Shown here piece by piece: positions 1-12,465 of a stretch of DNA of 64,000 nucleotides. Origin of the DNA: Carposina sasakii (lineage: Eukaryota > Arthropoda > Insecta > Lepidoptera > Carposinidae); the NCBI GenBank assembly GCA_014607495.2, contig CP053175.1, forward strand, positions 7,440,001 to 7,504,000, in the 5' to 3' direction. Positions within the stretch are counted from its first letter, which is position 1; each line of letters starts with the position of its first letter. A program made the position numbers and the translations under genes. A model generated the notes under the pieces. It saw only the letters and a list, made by a program, of their open reading frames with translations, had not been told where the DNA came from and did not search any database.

Positions 1-2184
1 CTAGTAATTACTAATTTTCGAACACTTATTGCGATAAATATAACGCTCTATGGGGCCGTAACAAGCCGACTATCTCATACCAAAAGTATATGTCGACTAT
101 AATGTACCAAGTTGGTACAAAGGACTAAGGGCCGATTTTTCCAAACGTCAGATAGTTTATCTCTGAAGAAGACGTAATCGATAGAGGTTCATCATCAAAA
201 AATTTGCTCCAATAGGAAGCCTTCATTTCGTGACCACTATTGGTGGAAACGTTTCGATAACTCTGCGAACTTCGCTCTCGCTCGATCGCTATTCTCATGG
301 CCCCACACCAAAGAATGATTCGTTGATATATTTCCTCCTCGCTCACTCCTTATGGCGAATGATTGATTGCCCTCCATTGTGTTATCGAACAGGTGTTGTA
401 TATGTTATATCGCTAATAGGGGTTAAGCTGTGTAGGTCACGGTTTGGAAATGGATGGGTGCGACAAACATAAAACTACTAGGTACAACTTACTGCTACCA
501 AAAAATACGTACACATAGTCACGCCCATTATCCCCCAAAGAGGTTGGGCAGAAGTGTGCAATTTACACACACACTTTTCACCATAGTTAGCCTATTGAGT
601 CCCACGTGGTCAGGGGTGAGCCTACCGCTTCCTTTCGGGCACAAATATAACAATCTAGCTACTACAGTAACGAATCCAATGGGAAATGTTCCCGAGGCAT
701 TCTAAATAGGTATTATAAGCTATTAGCGTCAGAGCCTCGTCCGTTAAATAGCAGGGTGCACCACGGGCAGGTGAGGTTGACTTTACGTCCTAAGGTATTA
801 ATCGAACCCACTTACACCCCTGGTTATGTTATACTATAAGTATATCGCTAATTAGGGTTAAGCTTGTTGAAAGATTTAAGTACATTTAAAAAAATTCATA
901 TCGGAACGAATCGCCCAATATTATAAAAAATATGGGGTGATTAGTCCCGCGGGACGAATAGACCCATTCAGAAGGCACTGTTAGGCGTTTCAGTCCGCGG
1001 ACCGAAACACGAGCGGACCGTGCCACTTTTTTAAAACATTTCAATTTCATTATGAGACCCCGCGTCGACCTATATTTATAACCACATCAATATGAAACCC
1101 TAAAATACGTCTATAAAAATATCACCTAGTAACTCGAGTAACGCTAACATTTCATATAATATTGAGATGGTACTTTCTTGCCTCAAACTAAATGATTGAT
1201 TAGATATTGTTTCGCTATGAACAGGTGTTTGTTTGTGTAACAATACCTTTGATGGATACACAGGGCTTTCTTAATTAGTGGTTGCCCGAAAATAGCACAA
1301 TAGGTATTAAGACTAGATATTTCTGAGGAAAAAACAAGGTTTCTTTATACGACTGAGCTAAAAAGAGGATTAGGTATGTTTTTGGTGAAGAAAATATTTT
1401 TTTACCTTCTTCACATAATGTTTTTCGAGTGTATCTATGTATGTTCACACACACACACACACACACACACATTAACCTAGTCCCACATTAAGATCCCTAA
1501 GGTCTTGTGTCGTGGGTACTAAAGCAACGGTATATAAATACATAGATAAGTATAGAAACATCCATGACTCGGAAACAAACATCAATATTCATCATATCAA
1601 TGTTTGCACCTACCGGGATTCGAACCCAGGACCTATGGCGTCGCAGGCAGGGTCACTACCTACTAGACCAATCGGCCGTCAAGTTGTATATATGTAATGT
1701 AAGTTTGTATATATATATATGTATGTTTCTTTGCCACGCTGTAGAGCCTAACCGCAAGGTACATTTCAGCTTACATTGCAACGGTGCTTACCATCAGCGC
1801 GTTATGGTCAAGCGTAAGCCTATTTAATATAAAAAAGAGAGGTTACACAGGGTACCTACCCATCAAATTTTTTTTTAGATGTCGGTTTCTTTTTATATAT
1901 TTCTCTATATTGCTATAGTTTAGATTAGCATAATCGTATTAGCATAAAAAATTCTACTGCCACGCTTAGCTCAGCGACTCTTACGACATACACGGAAGGA
2001 GATGCAGCTGATGTATTCTAGTGAAGCCAATGTATAGTGAAGCCTATTAGCACATGGACGTTGAGAAATGAGAAGTTTTAGCAAATTTTGAAATTTCTAA
2101 TACATAGTATAGCGTGGTTTAATTCAATATGTAAAATGATGAGATAGTGATAATTAATGCTAAAATTAATTATTGTTCTTTCAG
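1..2184. other. Non-coding, repeat-derived sequence upstream of the cuticle gene
   Basis: No convincing exon was found here, although the missing first exon(s) of the cuticle gene at 2185-4936 must lie here or to the left of the window. About 180-300 resembles an interspersed repeat also seen near 29,330 and 29,860. About 505-705 is a copy of a repeat whose sense strand reads cgcccattatcccc, also found near 9,545, 41,110 and 58,400. A (CA)n microsatellite lies at 1446-1471 and a reverse-strand SINE at about 1470-1683. About 1960-2045 is a copy of another repeat found at 3301, 18180, 30858, 45340 and 62100. Confidence 0.6.
1470..1685 (-). repeat. tRNA-derived SINE, reverse copy
   Basis: The reverse strand starts ACGGCCGATTGGT and carries a polymerase III B-box (GGTTCGAATCCC). 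It continues with the segment containing aaacattgatat and ends at the conserved 3' part (ccttagggatcttaatgtgg). The same element occurs on the forward strand at 35328, 46589 and 61932, with a truncated copy near 8775. Its 3' end abuts the (CA)n tract. Confidence 0.8.
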
Positions 2185-4936
2185 GGCCCTACATCATTAC
2201 CGCCCATTTACCAAGTGATTGCAGACCATGCGAAGCAAAAGGCCCTGAGGCTGCAGAAGTTTCCGAAACGATACGAGATTCAGGTAACTTTTAATCATAC
2301 AGGGTGTAACAAAAAGGGTATGTTAAGCGAAAAGCTATGCAAATAGCCCGCTATAGAGAACCTCTCTATAAAATTTGAGACTCGAAATCATATGTTTATT
2401 TTTCAAGATTGTATGAAAATTCCTGAGACATTTAAGAATTCTCCATACTATATGGAAAAATAAACATGTTATTTCGAGTCTCAAATTTTGTAGAGAGGTT
2501 CTCTATAGTGGGCTATTTACATAGCTTTTCGCTTAACATACCCTTTTGTTACATCCTGTATACGGACTTATGTTACATCATAGTTTACATGATATACTTA
2601 TACGTTTGTACTAGATTACTAAAGTACCTATAATCATTACAAAATCCTTACTCATGTTAATAATGCGAAAGTAACTCGTCTGTTTGCGCATTCTCGCCGT
2701 ATCTTCTATTTATATATGAAACTAGTTGATACCCGTGACTTTGTCCGCTTAGATAACAGATTCCTAAATGCCTATGTCCTTCTCCGTACACCCCCGACTA
2801 CATGTGTGCAAAACATCATCATCATCATCAGCCTATTGCAGTCCACTGCTGGACGTAGGCCTCTCCCCACCACATGGCTCGATCTCCCGTTTTTGCCATC
2901 CAGTCACTACCACTCTTTAAGTCATGTGTGCAATATTTCAAGAAAATTAGTTGATGAAATAAAACGTGAAGTGGTTAAAAAAAACAACACGTTCTTTCGC
3001 TTTTATAACATTAGTTGGCATTTTCACTAGAAGCGAATCTTCAATATAGATCCTATATAGGCTGGATTTATTACTTCTCTTTATGTTCCATAAATTGCTC
3101 CGCTATAGATGTTTATTCTTTTTCAACATGATTTTAAATTGTCTATATCTTATACCAGGTGAAGAAACCAGTATATCCTGTCCATCAACCTGCCCAAGTT
3201 CACTCCTCGGTTCGAAACAATCATCTCAATGAAGATCATAGTGCTGACTATAACGATCAGGTTAGTAATCTGTTTTAGTATATTAATTTAAAAAATTATC
3301 TCGTGCTGATGCAGGGCTTCACTAGAATACATCAGCTGCGTCACCTTCCGTGCATGTCGTAAGAGTCGACTAAAAATCAGGAGTGTTGTCTCAAATGACG
3401 AGCTAACTACTTTTACATCTGGCCTCGCTAAACGTGGCTTTAGGAGCTCTTTCATGATCCTGCAGTTCTGGCTACCACTTTGGGAACACCGTTTATGTTT
3501 AATATTCCATTAAAAGACTTTATCACATTTTTTTTATTGCCATATTTCCAGATATTAGGTATATAAAGTCTCGATCATTTTAAAAATGTTTACGAAAACC
3601 ACTTCAATAAAGTTGCCGTGTACATCTAAATAGTTATTGCGATATACAGAGCTAATGGGCGAAAAAGCAAATTCAAAACGTCTCAAGTGCAAAGTATCTA
3701 GTACATTATACTTGGCAAATTCCATTCCAAAGATGCATAAATCTCTGGCAACCTGCCAGATAATTCGATAGCAGGAATTCACAGTAAAATTATTATATTT
3801 CGCAGGGCTCCAACTATGCATTCTCGTATGCGGTCAAAGATCATAACACTGGAGATGATTTCTCTCATTCTCAGCAGAGCAGTGGCTCGGCAACTAATGG
3901 AGAGTACAGGGTTCGACTCCCCGACGGACGCATGCAAATTGTTTCTTATACCGCTGACGAAAATGGATACAAAGCCGATGTTAGATACGACGATGAGGAT
4001 AAAACAACTGGAAATACTATTGAAGAAAACCATGACAAAAATCATTATAGTGACTATAATTATAAGAATCATGATAATCATTATTATAACAGATATCATG
4101 ATTATGGAACAAGCAATAATAATCTTAACAATTATGCTGTTAATAACGAAAATACTGATGATACCAAGCATTATAATACTCACGATTATGATACTAATCA
4201 TGATAATGAATTTGGTGGTGAGGAAAATAATGTTGGTAGAAGTCAAGACGGTTATATTCAAAGTAAGGACTATGGACAAGTTGCTGGAACGCAAAAACCA
4301 GTTAATGATGATTATTTTAGCGACGTTTCTAAAGAATATGGTACTGATGATGATGTATCTCTGGAATTCGGCAGAGATTATAACTACGAGCCACACAGAA
4401 GTAAATTCGCCGTATTTGCTAACAACAATAATAACAATGTATATAGTAATAATAATAACAATAAGCACCATGGTGTATTTTTCGTTCCAAAACTGTTGAA
4501 ATCCAAAAAGTTTGCTACAGCTTCAACAGTCAAACCTTCTTATGATGAATTAAAGCCACTACTCGTTAATAAAAACATTTATAGTACAGCGCAGCCTACA
4601 ATAAATTACCCGATAGAATTGAGAGTGCCGTCGACTACACCTAATCCAAACAGTTTTGATGATACAACGGAACATGTAGTAGTTATTGGTGCGCCTAGGC
4701 AGAATCTATACACGAATATCAAAAGTTCTTTAGCTCCACCTACATTATCATCTATAACTAGTTTAAGACCAATTTCAGTAACCCCAAGTCCGAATTTAAT
4801 ACAAAATCCCACGCCGCAAAGCTATTTGTTTTCTACAATAGCAAGTTTGAAGAACAATGTTAACTTGTCAGGACCGAAACCTGTTTTGTCTAGTAGCTTT
4901 ATTGATAGAATTAATAAATATTTAACGTTTAAGTAA
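2185..4936 (+). CDS. Pro-resilin-like RR cuticle protein, 5' incomplete
   Basis: This is a structural cuticle protein with a Rebers-Riddiford chitin-binding domain, presumably secreted into exoskeleton matrix. Visible exons are 2185-2283, 3159-3260 and 3806-4936; all junctions are GT-AG and phase 0. They encode 443 residues. Exon 3806 opens with the chitin-binding core: aromatic Y-F-Y and a TGDDF stretch, then the match G-x8-G-x6-Y-x-A-x-E-x-G-Y, ending YKADVRYD, which is typical of resilin-like members. About 90 residues rich in Asn, Asp, His and Tyr follow, then a Thr/Pro/Ser-rich tail to the stop at 4934-4936. The signal-peptide exon was not found, so the N-terminus is missing. MITEs lie just behind the first donor (2300) and in the 3' UTR (5047). 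The RR family call is firm; the exact subclass is less so. Confidence 0.85.
2300..2558. mobile_element. Palindromic CAGGGTGT MITE, copy 1
   Basis: A 259-bp foldback element. The left half (cagggtgtaacaaaaaggg...) is nearly the reverse complement of the right half, which ends acatcctg. TA flanks both sides (2298-2299 and 2559-2560), as expected for Tc1/mariner-type insertion. It sits 16 bp downstream of the splice donor at 2284. Further copies are at 21323, 41149 and 62311. Confidence 0.85.
3301..3510. repeat. Interspersed repeat in cuticle-gene intron
   Basis: It contains tcactagaatacatcagctg and related strings that recur near 1960, 18180, 30858, 45340, 49800 and 62100. No coding potential was seen. 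It looks like a small non-autonomous element. Confidence 0.6.
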
Positions 4937-5046
4937 AGTTTATTTAGATTTAAGTAAAGTTTATTTAGATTTAAAATTGATAAGGCTGCCTTTCTTAAAG
5001 ATTTATCTTTAGACTTTGATGGACTTGAAAAAATGTTACAAATATA

Positions 5047-5422
5047 CAGGGTGTAACAAGACAACGTTGTTATTTTAATACCTCGTATTCTTTGTAACGT
5101 AACGATCATTTTTTTTCTATGGAACCAACCATGGGAAACGAATTTTTTTTTTTTGAATTTTTTATTGCAATCAATGTATTCGATTGACAAATATACCTAC
5201 AAAACTAACATTTTTAAATATTAATATGGTGTCTTTAAAAAAATGTTTGTTAACTGTTTCCAGGTGGATTTATAAAAAAAAAATGCTGATATTTATGTAA
5301 CTCTGGACCTCAATATCTTGGAAACCCGTGGTTTCCCAGGGGTGCTTCCATAGAAAAAAATGATCGTGATGTTACAAAGAATACGAGGTATTAAAAGAAC
5401 AAACTTGTCTTTTTACACCCAG
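5047..5422. mobile_element. CAGGGTGT MITE of a second family, in the cuticle-gene 3' UTR
   Basis: The ends are inverted repeats of about 80 bp: aatacctcgtattctttgta near the left end and its complement near the right. TA occurs on both sides (5045-5046, 5423-5424). Relatives are at 22382, 45925 and, more divergent, 19484. Confidence 0.8.
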
Positions 5423-5802
5423 TATAGTAGAATCGAAGAGAAACTGTCATCTAACGAGCTTACATACTACTAAGTTTTTAAATACCTACCTACGTGTAGG
5501 CTTTACCTAGATTTGTTTTCAATGATTTAGTAGCTTAGGTATACATACATCATCTCATAATTATATTTTATTTTAAGTAAATTAAACTAAGTACCTATAA
5601 TTTTATTATCATAAAGAATTCATCTTTCTACGGCACATTTTTTATGATCATGTTATATGTACTTATATTTTGTATATTAATAGAATGTTTAGTGTTAGGT
5701 AATAATATTATTTATAATCTAAGTCTTCAGTTATAAGGAAAATGATTGTTACCATTTCTAAGTCTGGATTTGTAAATAATTTATTTGTAAATTTCATATT
5801 GA

Positions 5803-5808
5803 AATAAA
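5803..5808 (+). promoter_or_regulatory. Probable poly(A) signal of the cuticle gene
   Basis: This is the AATAAA closest to a plausible 3' end. It implies a 3' UTR of about 870 nt that includes the MITE at 5047-5422. No transcript evidence is available. Confidence 0.4.
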
Positions 5809-6040
5809 AAAATGCGAAGATTTTTTATTTCGTTTGTTTTTTTAGCTATGACCATAGACATATTTGTTATCTATGGCACAATTTAACATACAGTAGAAGC
5901 AGCGGATCTTTGAGGCTGTCAAATTATCTGTAAGTGTACAAAAAAATATATTGGTTTCGAGATCAGCCAAAGGAGGTTATTCTATAAAACGCACTCTCAT
6001 TCATTACGCACGGCTCAGCTTTGCATTCATGTATTTGCAA

Positions 6041-6548
6041 CATGGAGAAGGTATAAAAGAGGAGGTGGGACTATGAACTGAGTCGTGTGGCAATCGTGAG
6101 GCCATGACGTCATGATAGGGGCGGAGCTTCAGGGCCAGTGTAACGCAGTAGCTGTAACCACACGCTTATGCAAATAGTTTGGCTAGTCACTACAAGGTGG
6201 TTTCTATATAAATGGGTAGGGCTACAGTGTTAGGATGCTCCCCTCGTACCATCCGGCTCGAAGGACCAATGGTTAGGCTCCGCGGGACTTATTGTGGTTT
6301 CTAAGATATATAGATAGATAATAATAAGACTGTAGTTTCAATATAAAGGGTATTAAAAGATATATACAGTTCATCGACAAGAGTCGGAGAGCAAGTGAAT
6401 CTAAAATCTAAATAGAAAGACGTCACGGTGACGCGACGTCTATTGCCAGCACTGAGGAGGTTTTCCCGAACATCACCCCCGCTCAGCGGCACACTATTTT
6501 GTATGAAAATATACTTAGCCGCTGCTCCTCTTTTATTTCTTCTCCATG
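6041..6548. mobile_element. Repeat with CATGGAGAAG termini, uninterrupted copy
   Basis: It starts CATGGAGAAG followed by TAAAAGAGGAG and ends with the complement of the same string (ctcctcttttatttcttctccatg region), so it has about 24-bp terminal inverted repeats. The interior includes ggccatgacgtcatgatag. A second copy at 22146-22809 carries an internal MITE, which makes this copy the empty-site reference. Confidence 0.7.
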
Positions 6549-6652
6549 ATTTGCAAGCAAATTACGTGTCGTGCTTTATGCCGACATGACTCAACGCATA
6601 CCTACGCTATCTACGTACATTGTACCCAGTCTAAAAGCTCAGCTACTCCTAA

Positions 6653-6825
6653 AGGTAGGTTCCCACGGTGCGTGATTTCACGGACGGATGCGGACGTGCG
6701 GCCAGCTACGGACGGACGCGCTCCACGGACGCGTCTGTATTACCACGGACGCTCCGTTTCCCACGATCCGTGGTGCGGGCTGGTGCGCGTCCGTCCGTAA
6801 TATCACGCACCGTGGGAACCCACCT
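6653..6825. mobile_element. GC-rich palindromic MITE with TAA target duplication
   Basis: A 173-bp element whose left end (aggtaggttcccacggtgcg) is complementary to its right end. TAA stands on both sides (6650-6652 and 6826-6828). A 3-bp TAA/TTA duplication is characteristic of PIF/Harbinger elements. It is much richer in CG dinucleotides than the flanks. Confidence 0.75.
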
Positions 6826-6908
6826 TAAGACATCGAGTATCTATGTAAACTCACAAAGATCCCAAGCTGAACTTAGGCCGCGCGGACTTTAGGTACGTCA
6901 GCCTTTAA

Positions 6909-7105
6909 TAATCACGCCTTTATCCCATACGGGGTAGGCAGAGCGCCAAGGGCAGATAGAACCACATGGTGCCACTTCTGACCAATTTTGAGGGTATAGT
7001 TGAGATGTACAAGTTCGGTTAGTAGTGACAGGTGGTCAGCCCATCGCCTACAAAACACCAAGACCCTCTTGTCCCTCTACTGACTTGTACAGTATGCCCG
7101 GGAAG
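6909..7105 (+). repeat. SINE-like repeat (cacgcctttatccc family)
   Basis: About 195 bp, running from atcacgcctttatccc to cagtatgcccggga. Close copies are at 11720-11930 (+), 17547-17743 (-) and 39491-39684 (-). No ORF is present. Confidence 0.7.
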
Positions 7106-7786
7106 AGAAGCGTTTTTTTTTTCACTCCCAGAGCAGCATAAGTAATTCTAATTATTTACATAATTTACATAATATAGGCTATATGATATAGCCCATCACC
7201 CCCAAAGGGGTTAGGCAGAAGTCTGCAAATTTCACACCTTCTTTACACCAGATAAACATATAAAATTAGCCAACTTATCTATCTAGTAAGTTTCGGACAA
7301 GTTCCTCTACTCGACAATTCGTAACCGAATTTGTCTTGCATGTTTGAGTATGTCATACTATGTATAAGTCTTGCAAACTAAGCTGGTTGCAGACAAGGTT
7401 TATTTACACAACTGCACCAGAAGGAGGGTTATGTTTTTCCAGTGTATATTTCTTTAGCATTTAATATTCTTTAAATACATAGTACTTAATTAGTAGTCCC
7501 GTGACTCTGTTGGCATAGAGCAAAAATACATTTCAAGAAGAAGTTATTTCCGATTGTGCCTTCGAGATCAAAACTCTCTTGCTACACAGTGCATCCAACA
7601 CTTCTTAGGCCTTTTCATAGAGGAGAATAACTATGTAATAAAAAGTGGGCGTTAAAAGCTTTAAACATTGTCTTTGGGCATTACTAGTAAAAAGCTTTAA
7701 ACTAGATACCAACTAAGTATACTCAGTTTAATTCGACAGATATTTCATATATTGCTGTGAAAAGTCATGTATACGAGCAAGTCTTC

Positions 7787-8050
7787 TTGTTCTTCAGCCT
7801 ATTGCAGTCCACTGCTGGACGTAGACCTCCTCCAGGGCACGCCACAAGACTACTGCCACAGGGGGGATTTGCCCATAGTCACCACGCTGGGCAGGCGGGT
7901 TGGTGGCCGCAGTGTGATTTTCAAACTATGTTGTCAGTACGGGAGGCGCTGCTGCCCACCTCCCGGAAATCTTTATTGGCCTTGTATGTTACACACGGCT
8001 AGGCAGGGGTGATACAAACTCTACTCTGCCGGCACCACGCTCTGTTCTGT
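7787..8050 (-). mobile_element. RTE-type LINE 3' fragment
   Basis: The reverse strand carries the conserved end gtccagcagtggactgcaat and an upstream block coding for remnants such as HHAGQ. The same tail is found at 2815-2880, 32936-33062 and 42715-43036. It is truncated and non-functional. Confidence 0.6.
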
Positions 8051-9164
8051 TCTGTGAATAGGCTCTCTATAATGGACTATTTACAAGCATTAAACATAAT
8101 TCCTGTTACATCCTGTATCCCACCTAAAATCTTTTCTACTACATACGCTGAACGCAATCTAGGTTTCTCTACACTTACATAATAGAAAGGTTCGTTGGAA
8201 AATAAGATTGAACTCTAAAAAACTGCATCACTACGGAACTCGTGCGAGATAAGGCAGAGCTGCGGTCTATGGCTCGTCGATTATTGGCGACGATTTTTAT
8301 AGTGATGTGTTGAGATATCGATATTTTTTCAGTTCTATTTAGTTTTATTGATGAGTAATAAATTATTTATTTATGAGTATACTAGTAGGAGTGAGTAACG
8401 ATATGACGGATAATAGGGATGAATGGAGGAAGAGTACATATTGCGCCGACCCCAAATGAATAGGAAGTCAGGAAGATGATGATGATGATGACTAATAAAT
8501 TAATTTGATTTATGTACTATGAGATGAAATATTTCAGGCGCAAGACAAGGACAGAGGTGTGCAAAGTAAACACTAGCGTCTCATTAGTTAGCTTATTAAG
8601 TCTCGCGTAGCAAGGTTAAGCCTTCTGCCACTTTTTGGGTATAAATACTCAATATAGCAACCGGTAATGAATCCAGGTAGGTAGGTAGATATAAGCAGTA
8701 TGTATGTTAGTATTTTATCTCCACATATTCAAAGCAATTCAAAGGTATTGTTAGTATATTATATATTATATTAATATTCACACACTACACAACACATTAA
8801 CCTAGTCCCACATTAAGATCCCTAAGGTCTTGTGTCGTGGGTACTAAGCAACGGTATATAAATACATAAATATATATAAATATTCTTGAAATGACCTTTA
8901 TTTACTCGGAATTCTCTCAGATATATTGTTACATTATTAAATTAGGATTCATGTGTAAGTAAGATCCATTATAATAAGTAAATATAATTAATTAAGAAAG
9001 ACACATCTGTCTGTCGTAGGTATCTAATATGGTTTACTAAAGTTTCGACTAAGTATATGAAAATAATTGATATAAAATTAATTATTAAAATAAAACCTTA
9101 ATATAACATTATTTTTATACTATACAGCGTGTTTTTATTATTTTTATTTTATCAGGTTTATTTA

Positions 9165-9245
9165 AGTTGATCCTTCCGACCGGTCGGAGTGGAAGTTGTT
9201 GGGGAGGCCTATGTTCAGCAGTGGACTGCTCATGACTGATAATGA
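9165..9245 (+). mobile_element. Short 3' end of an RTE-type LINE
   Basis: It contains the Asp-Arg-Ser-like coding end (tccgaccggtcggagtgg), then ggaggcctatgttcagcagt and a degenerate TGATGA tail. It is the 3' end of the family seen at 31085-31605. Confidence 0.6.
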
Positions 9246-10507
9246 TGAAATTACTATTAGGTAAAACAATTATATGATTCTGACTAATCAAACTGACAAT
9301 AAAACTAATTTATTTTAGATTTTATCGATAAGACTCGCATTTATCGATAACTAGCCATCGCTCCAGCACATCACTAGTTCTCATGCTGACTTGCACCCTG
9401 GCAGGTCGCCAGCGACGGGATACTGTTAATAGAATTACACCATCATCATACAGGAGTTTGGAAGATGAGGGTTTCCCTGCTCTATTATCCTGGGCTTGAG
9501 ACATCTGGTTTTTAGGGGAAAACAAGGTAAGGTATACATATATAGTCACGCCCATTAACTCCCAAGGAGATTGGGCACTAGTGTTTTAATAACACATCCA
9601 CTTACTTTTCAGTTAGCCTATTAAGTCCCACGTGGTAAGGGGCGAGCCTACCGCCGCTTTTCGGGCACAAATACAACTATCTACTTACCGGTAACCAATA
9701 CAATAGGAAATGTTTCCGAGTATCGATTATACAGGTTGTAAGAAAAGGGTGTATGTGTATATACTTATTATTTATGATTTCTTTAAAAAACATAGCAAGT
9801 TTTAATAATAACAATAACTTTAAAACAGTAAATAGTACCTACGTTAATAAAAGTTCTTTTACGGATGAAAAACCTCTGCAGTCTCGGAATCCGGAAATAG
9901 CTCGCATACCATAGATTACAATAGGATACATTTCATGGAAGTACCGACAGCAAATACAATTGCGCACAAATACAGTAACGTATACATATATATATTTATA
10001 TACATACATACATTATGTTTGTAGATATAGCTAACTGGTGAAAAGTGGATGTGTAATTTAAACACAATTAGTGCCCAACATCTTTGGGAGATAATTTGCG
10101 TGACTAATATTATGTATGTATGTATATACACACGGCTGTGTTCCCGGAACGGGGTAGATAGAACTGTAGGATCATAAGGAAATCCCACAGCCACGTTTAG
10201 TATAGCGGGGACAGATGTATAGGTAGATGCTTTAAAAAATGCCCGTTTTTTACTTGTAGGTTTTCGTTGGTGTTGTTAGTCTCCACAATAAAGTTTACGT
10301 AATTTCATTCATGAGACATAGGTACCTACCTAAGTATGTGGATTTCTTACAAATTAATTAATCTCAATCTGTCTTATCTGCTGTCTGTACAAAACCACAC
10401 GTCCAGTGTTCAGAGCTTTGTGCTACGTAGAGGTCGGTGGATATTGAAATGACCACTTGGCTCGCCCGTTTAAATTCAGTTTATGTTTTTACTTGTGCCC
10501 ATATTAG

Positions 10508-10653
10508 GGTCGATTCCGGCAGTCACACTTAAACCTAAAGCTAATTTTAGTCAGATCTATCTCTCTCTGTTCTTAACATAAATGGCTGAGAGAGAAAAGG
10601 ACAGGTAGGACTAATTTTATGTTTAGGTTTAAGTGTGATTGCCGGAATCGACC
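10508..10653. mobile_element. Palindromic MITE with GGTCGATTCCGGCAGT ends
   Basis: A 146-bp foldback element; both ends read ggtcgattccggcagtcaca when each is read inward. Relatives are at about 29588-29725 and 58210-58338. Confidence 0.75.
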
Positions 10654-11017
10654 ATATTATCGCAGAGTACATGGCTAATTTATGCATAGGTACTTTGATA
10701 TTAATTATTGTAGAACATTACATTAATTTTTTAATAGTTTTTTTTTAAACATAAATATTTGGTTACTCTCCTCTACTATGTAATATAAAGGGTTGAATAA
10801 AAGGGCTATGTTATGCGAAATGCTATAAATATAACACACCTCACATCGAGAACCTATCCATAAAATCTCTATGACCATAGTCCACTTTCTGCCTTTATCC
10901 CATTATTTACGATGATGGCGCAATGATTTCTTTCACATTGCCAAGTATTTGTCGTTTGCCGGCTGTCTGCCTGACGACAACTCTTCTCATGTATAGCCAA
11001 GTGACAATAGTACCTAC

Positions 11018-11250
11018 CTACCTATCATCATCATTATTTCAGCCCTGGAAGTCCACTGCTGGACATAATATGCCTCCCCCAACAACCTCCATACCGACCG
11101 GTCGGAAGCAGCCTGCATCCAACCGACGTCCGCGACCTTGGCCAGGTCATCCGTCCATCTCGCGGGTGGCCTTCCCACACTGCGTTTGCCGATACGTGGT
11201 ATCCACTCTAGAACTTTCCGGCTATGTGCCCTGCCCATTGCCACTTTAGC
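11018..11250 (-). mobile_element. RTE-type LINE 3' coding fragment
   Basis: The reverse strand encodes a C-terminal piece with RWTDD, GW and DRS..W motifs, ending in a TGATGA-type tail. These are typical of the C-terminus of RTE/BovB-like endonuclease-reverse transcriptases. It is nearly identical to part of 31085-31605 and is heavily 5' truncated. Confidence 0.7.
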
Positions 11251-11719
11251 TTGCTGGACCGTTGAGCTATGTCAGTGATCGAACGGATCTGGGATCGAAC
11301 GGACACATCCCGATCGAAAGACACGCGTCTTAACCATTGAGCTATCACCGCAGGTTCTTCATAAATTTGTGGCCTATCTCCATATCATTTAATACCCCTT
11401 CTGTTATCATAGATCAAAACCTCAAAACTTGGTTAAATCTAAGAAAAGTTTAAGTCATCAAACTGGATGACTTAGCGAGTTAAACCGTTATAAAAGCAAA
11501 GAGCGATGTAATCAATCAATCGATGTTTCTGCAGATTTCAGCTTAACAATGACAGTTGAGCTTTTATCATATTTTATGCGCTTTGAGAAATATTTTCAAA
11601 GAGAGATCGAAGTAAAAGGTAGCAGTTAGGTAGGTACCTACTTATTACTGGGGTCTGGTATGTAGCACATTGCTCTTTATCTACGCATTTATGTAGGTAG
11701 ATACATAGAAATACATAAT

Positions 11720-11936
11720 AATCACGCCTTTATCCCTACGGGGTAGACAGAGCACCAAGGGCAGATAGAACCACATGGTGCCACTTCTGACTAATTTTGA
11801 GGGTATAGTTGAGAGATGTACAAGTTCGGTTAGTAGTGACAGTTAGTCAGCCCAACGTCTACAAAACACCAAGACCCTCTTGTCCCTCTACTAACTTGTA
11901 GGTACAGTATGCCCGGGAAGAGAAGCAGCTGTACGT
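11720..11936 (+). repeat. SINE-like repeat (cacgcctttatccc family), copy 2
   Basis: Same family as 6909-7105, running from atcacgcctttatccc to cagtatgcccggga, with short insertions. Confidence 0.7.
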
Positions 11937-12465
11937 TATTTTTTCACTCCCAGAGCAGCATAGAAGAAAACGCATTTATGTACTTGTATTATATAGGTCA
12001 TTTATGAGTACTAACTTGATAGTTAAACCCAGCCTAGACATAATTCAATACAATGGTACCTATACCGCATTTCACTATTTGCCTGGCTGTCACCCACACC
12101 CTGTATAAGGGAATGGGAAATGCTTCAGTCATTCTAAAGATGTATTATTAAAAGCAATGTTGTTCATTGTAGGTGTGGGTGTGGGTGGGTGTAGGGGTAG
12201 ATTCCCTACGCGCTGGCCCGGCTGATATACCGAAAAACGCCTCTCGGATTAATTTATTATACAAGACCAAGCTAGGCTGTACAGAGATAGAATATACTTT
12301 CTATCATTCTGTTTTAAAAAATCATAATGTCAATCAAGATTTGACATTGACATTACCGTGCGCCGGCGAAAAGTAAACAAACAAACATCGTTTTTTGGTT
12401 TCAATGTGAAATTTTTCAATTATTACAATTTTAGTGCCTATATGTAATTAACAGGATTAAATATA

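Larger units (their letters stand above)
5823..12465. other. Intergenic repeat-rich stretch
   Basis: I see no host gene between the cuticle gene and the STN1-like gene. Identifiable pieces are the element at 6041-6548, the palindrome at 6653-6825, SINE-like copies at 6909 and 11720, RTE tails at 7787-8050, 9165-9245 and 11018-11250, a truncated SINE near 8775-8870, a cgcccatta-type repeat at about 9545-9720, and a palindromic MITE at 10508-10653. The remaining sequence is AT-rich without recognisable features. Confidence 0.6.

Noticed and set aside
3779..4471. A 230-codon reverse-strand ORF rich in Ile and Val
   Set aside because: It is the complement of the Asn/Asp/Tyr-rich cuticle exon; the bias is forced by AAT/GAT codons on the other strand.
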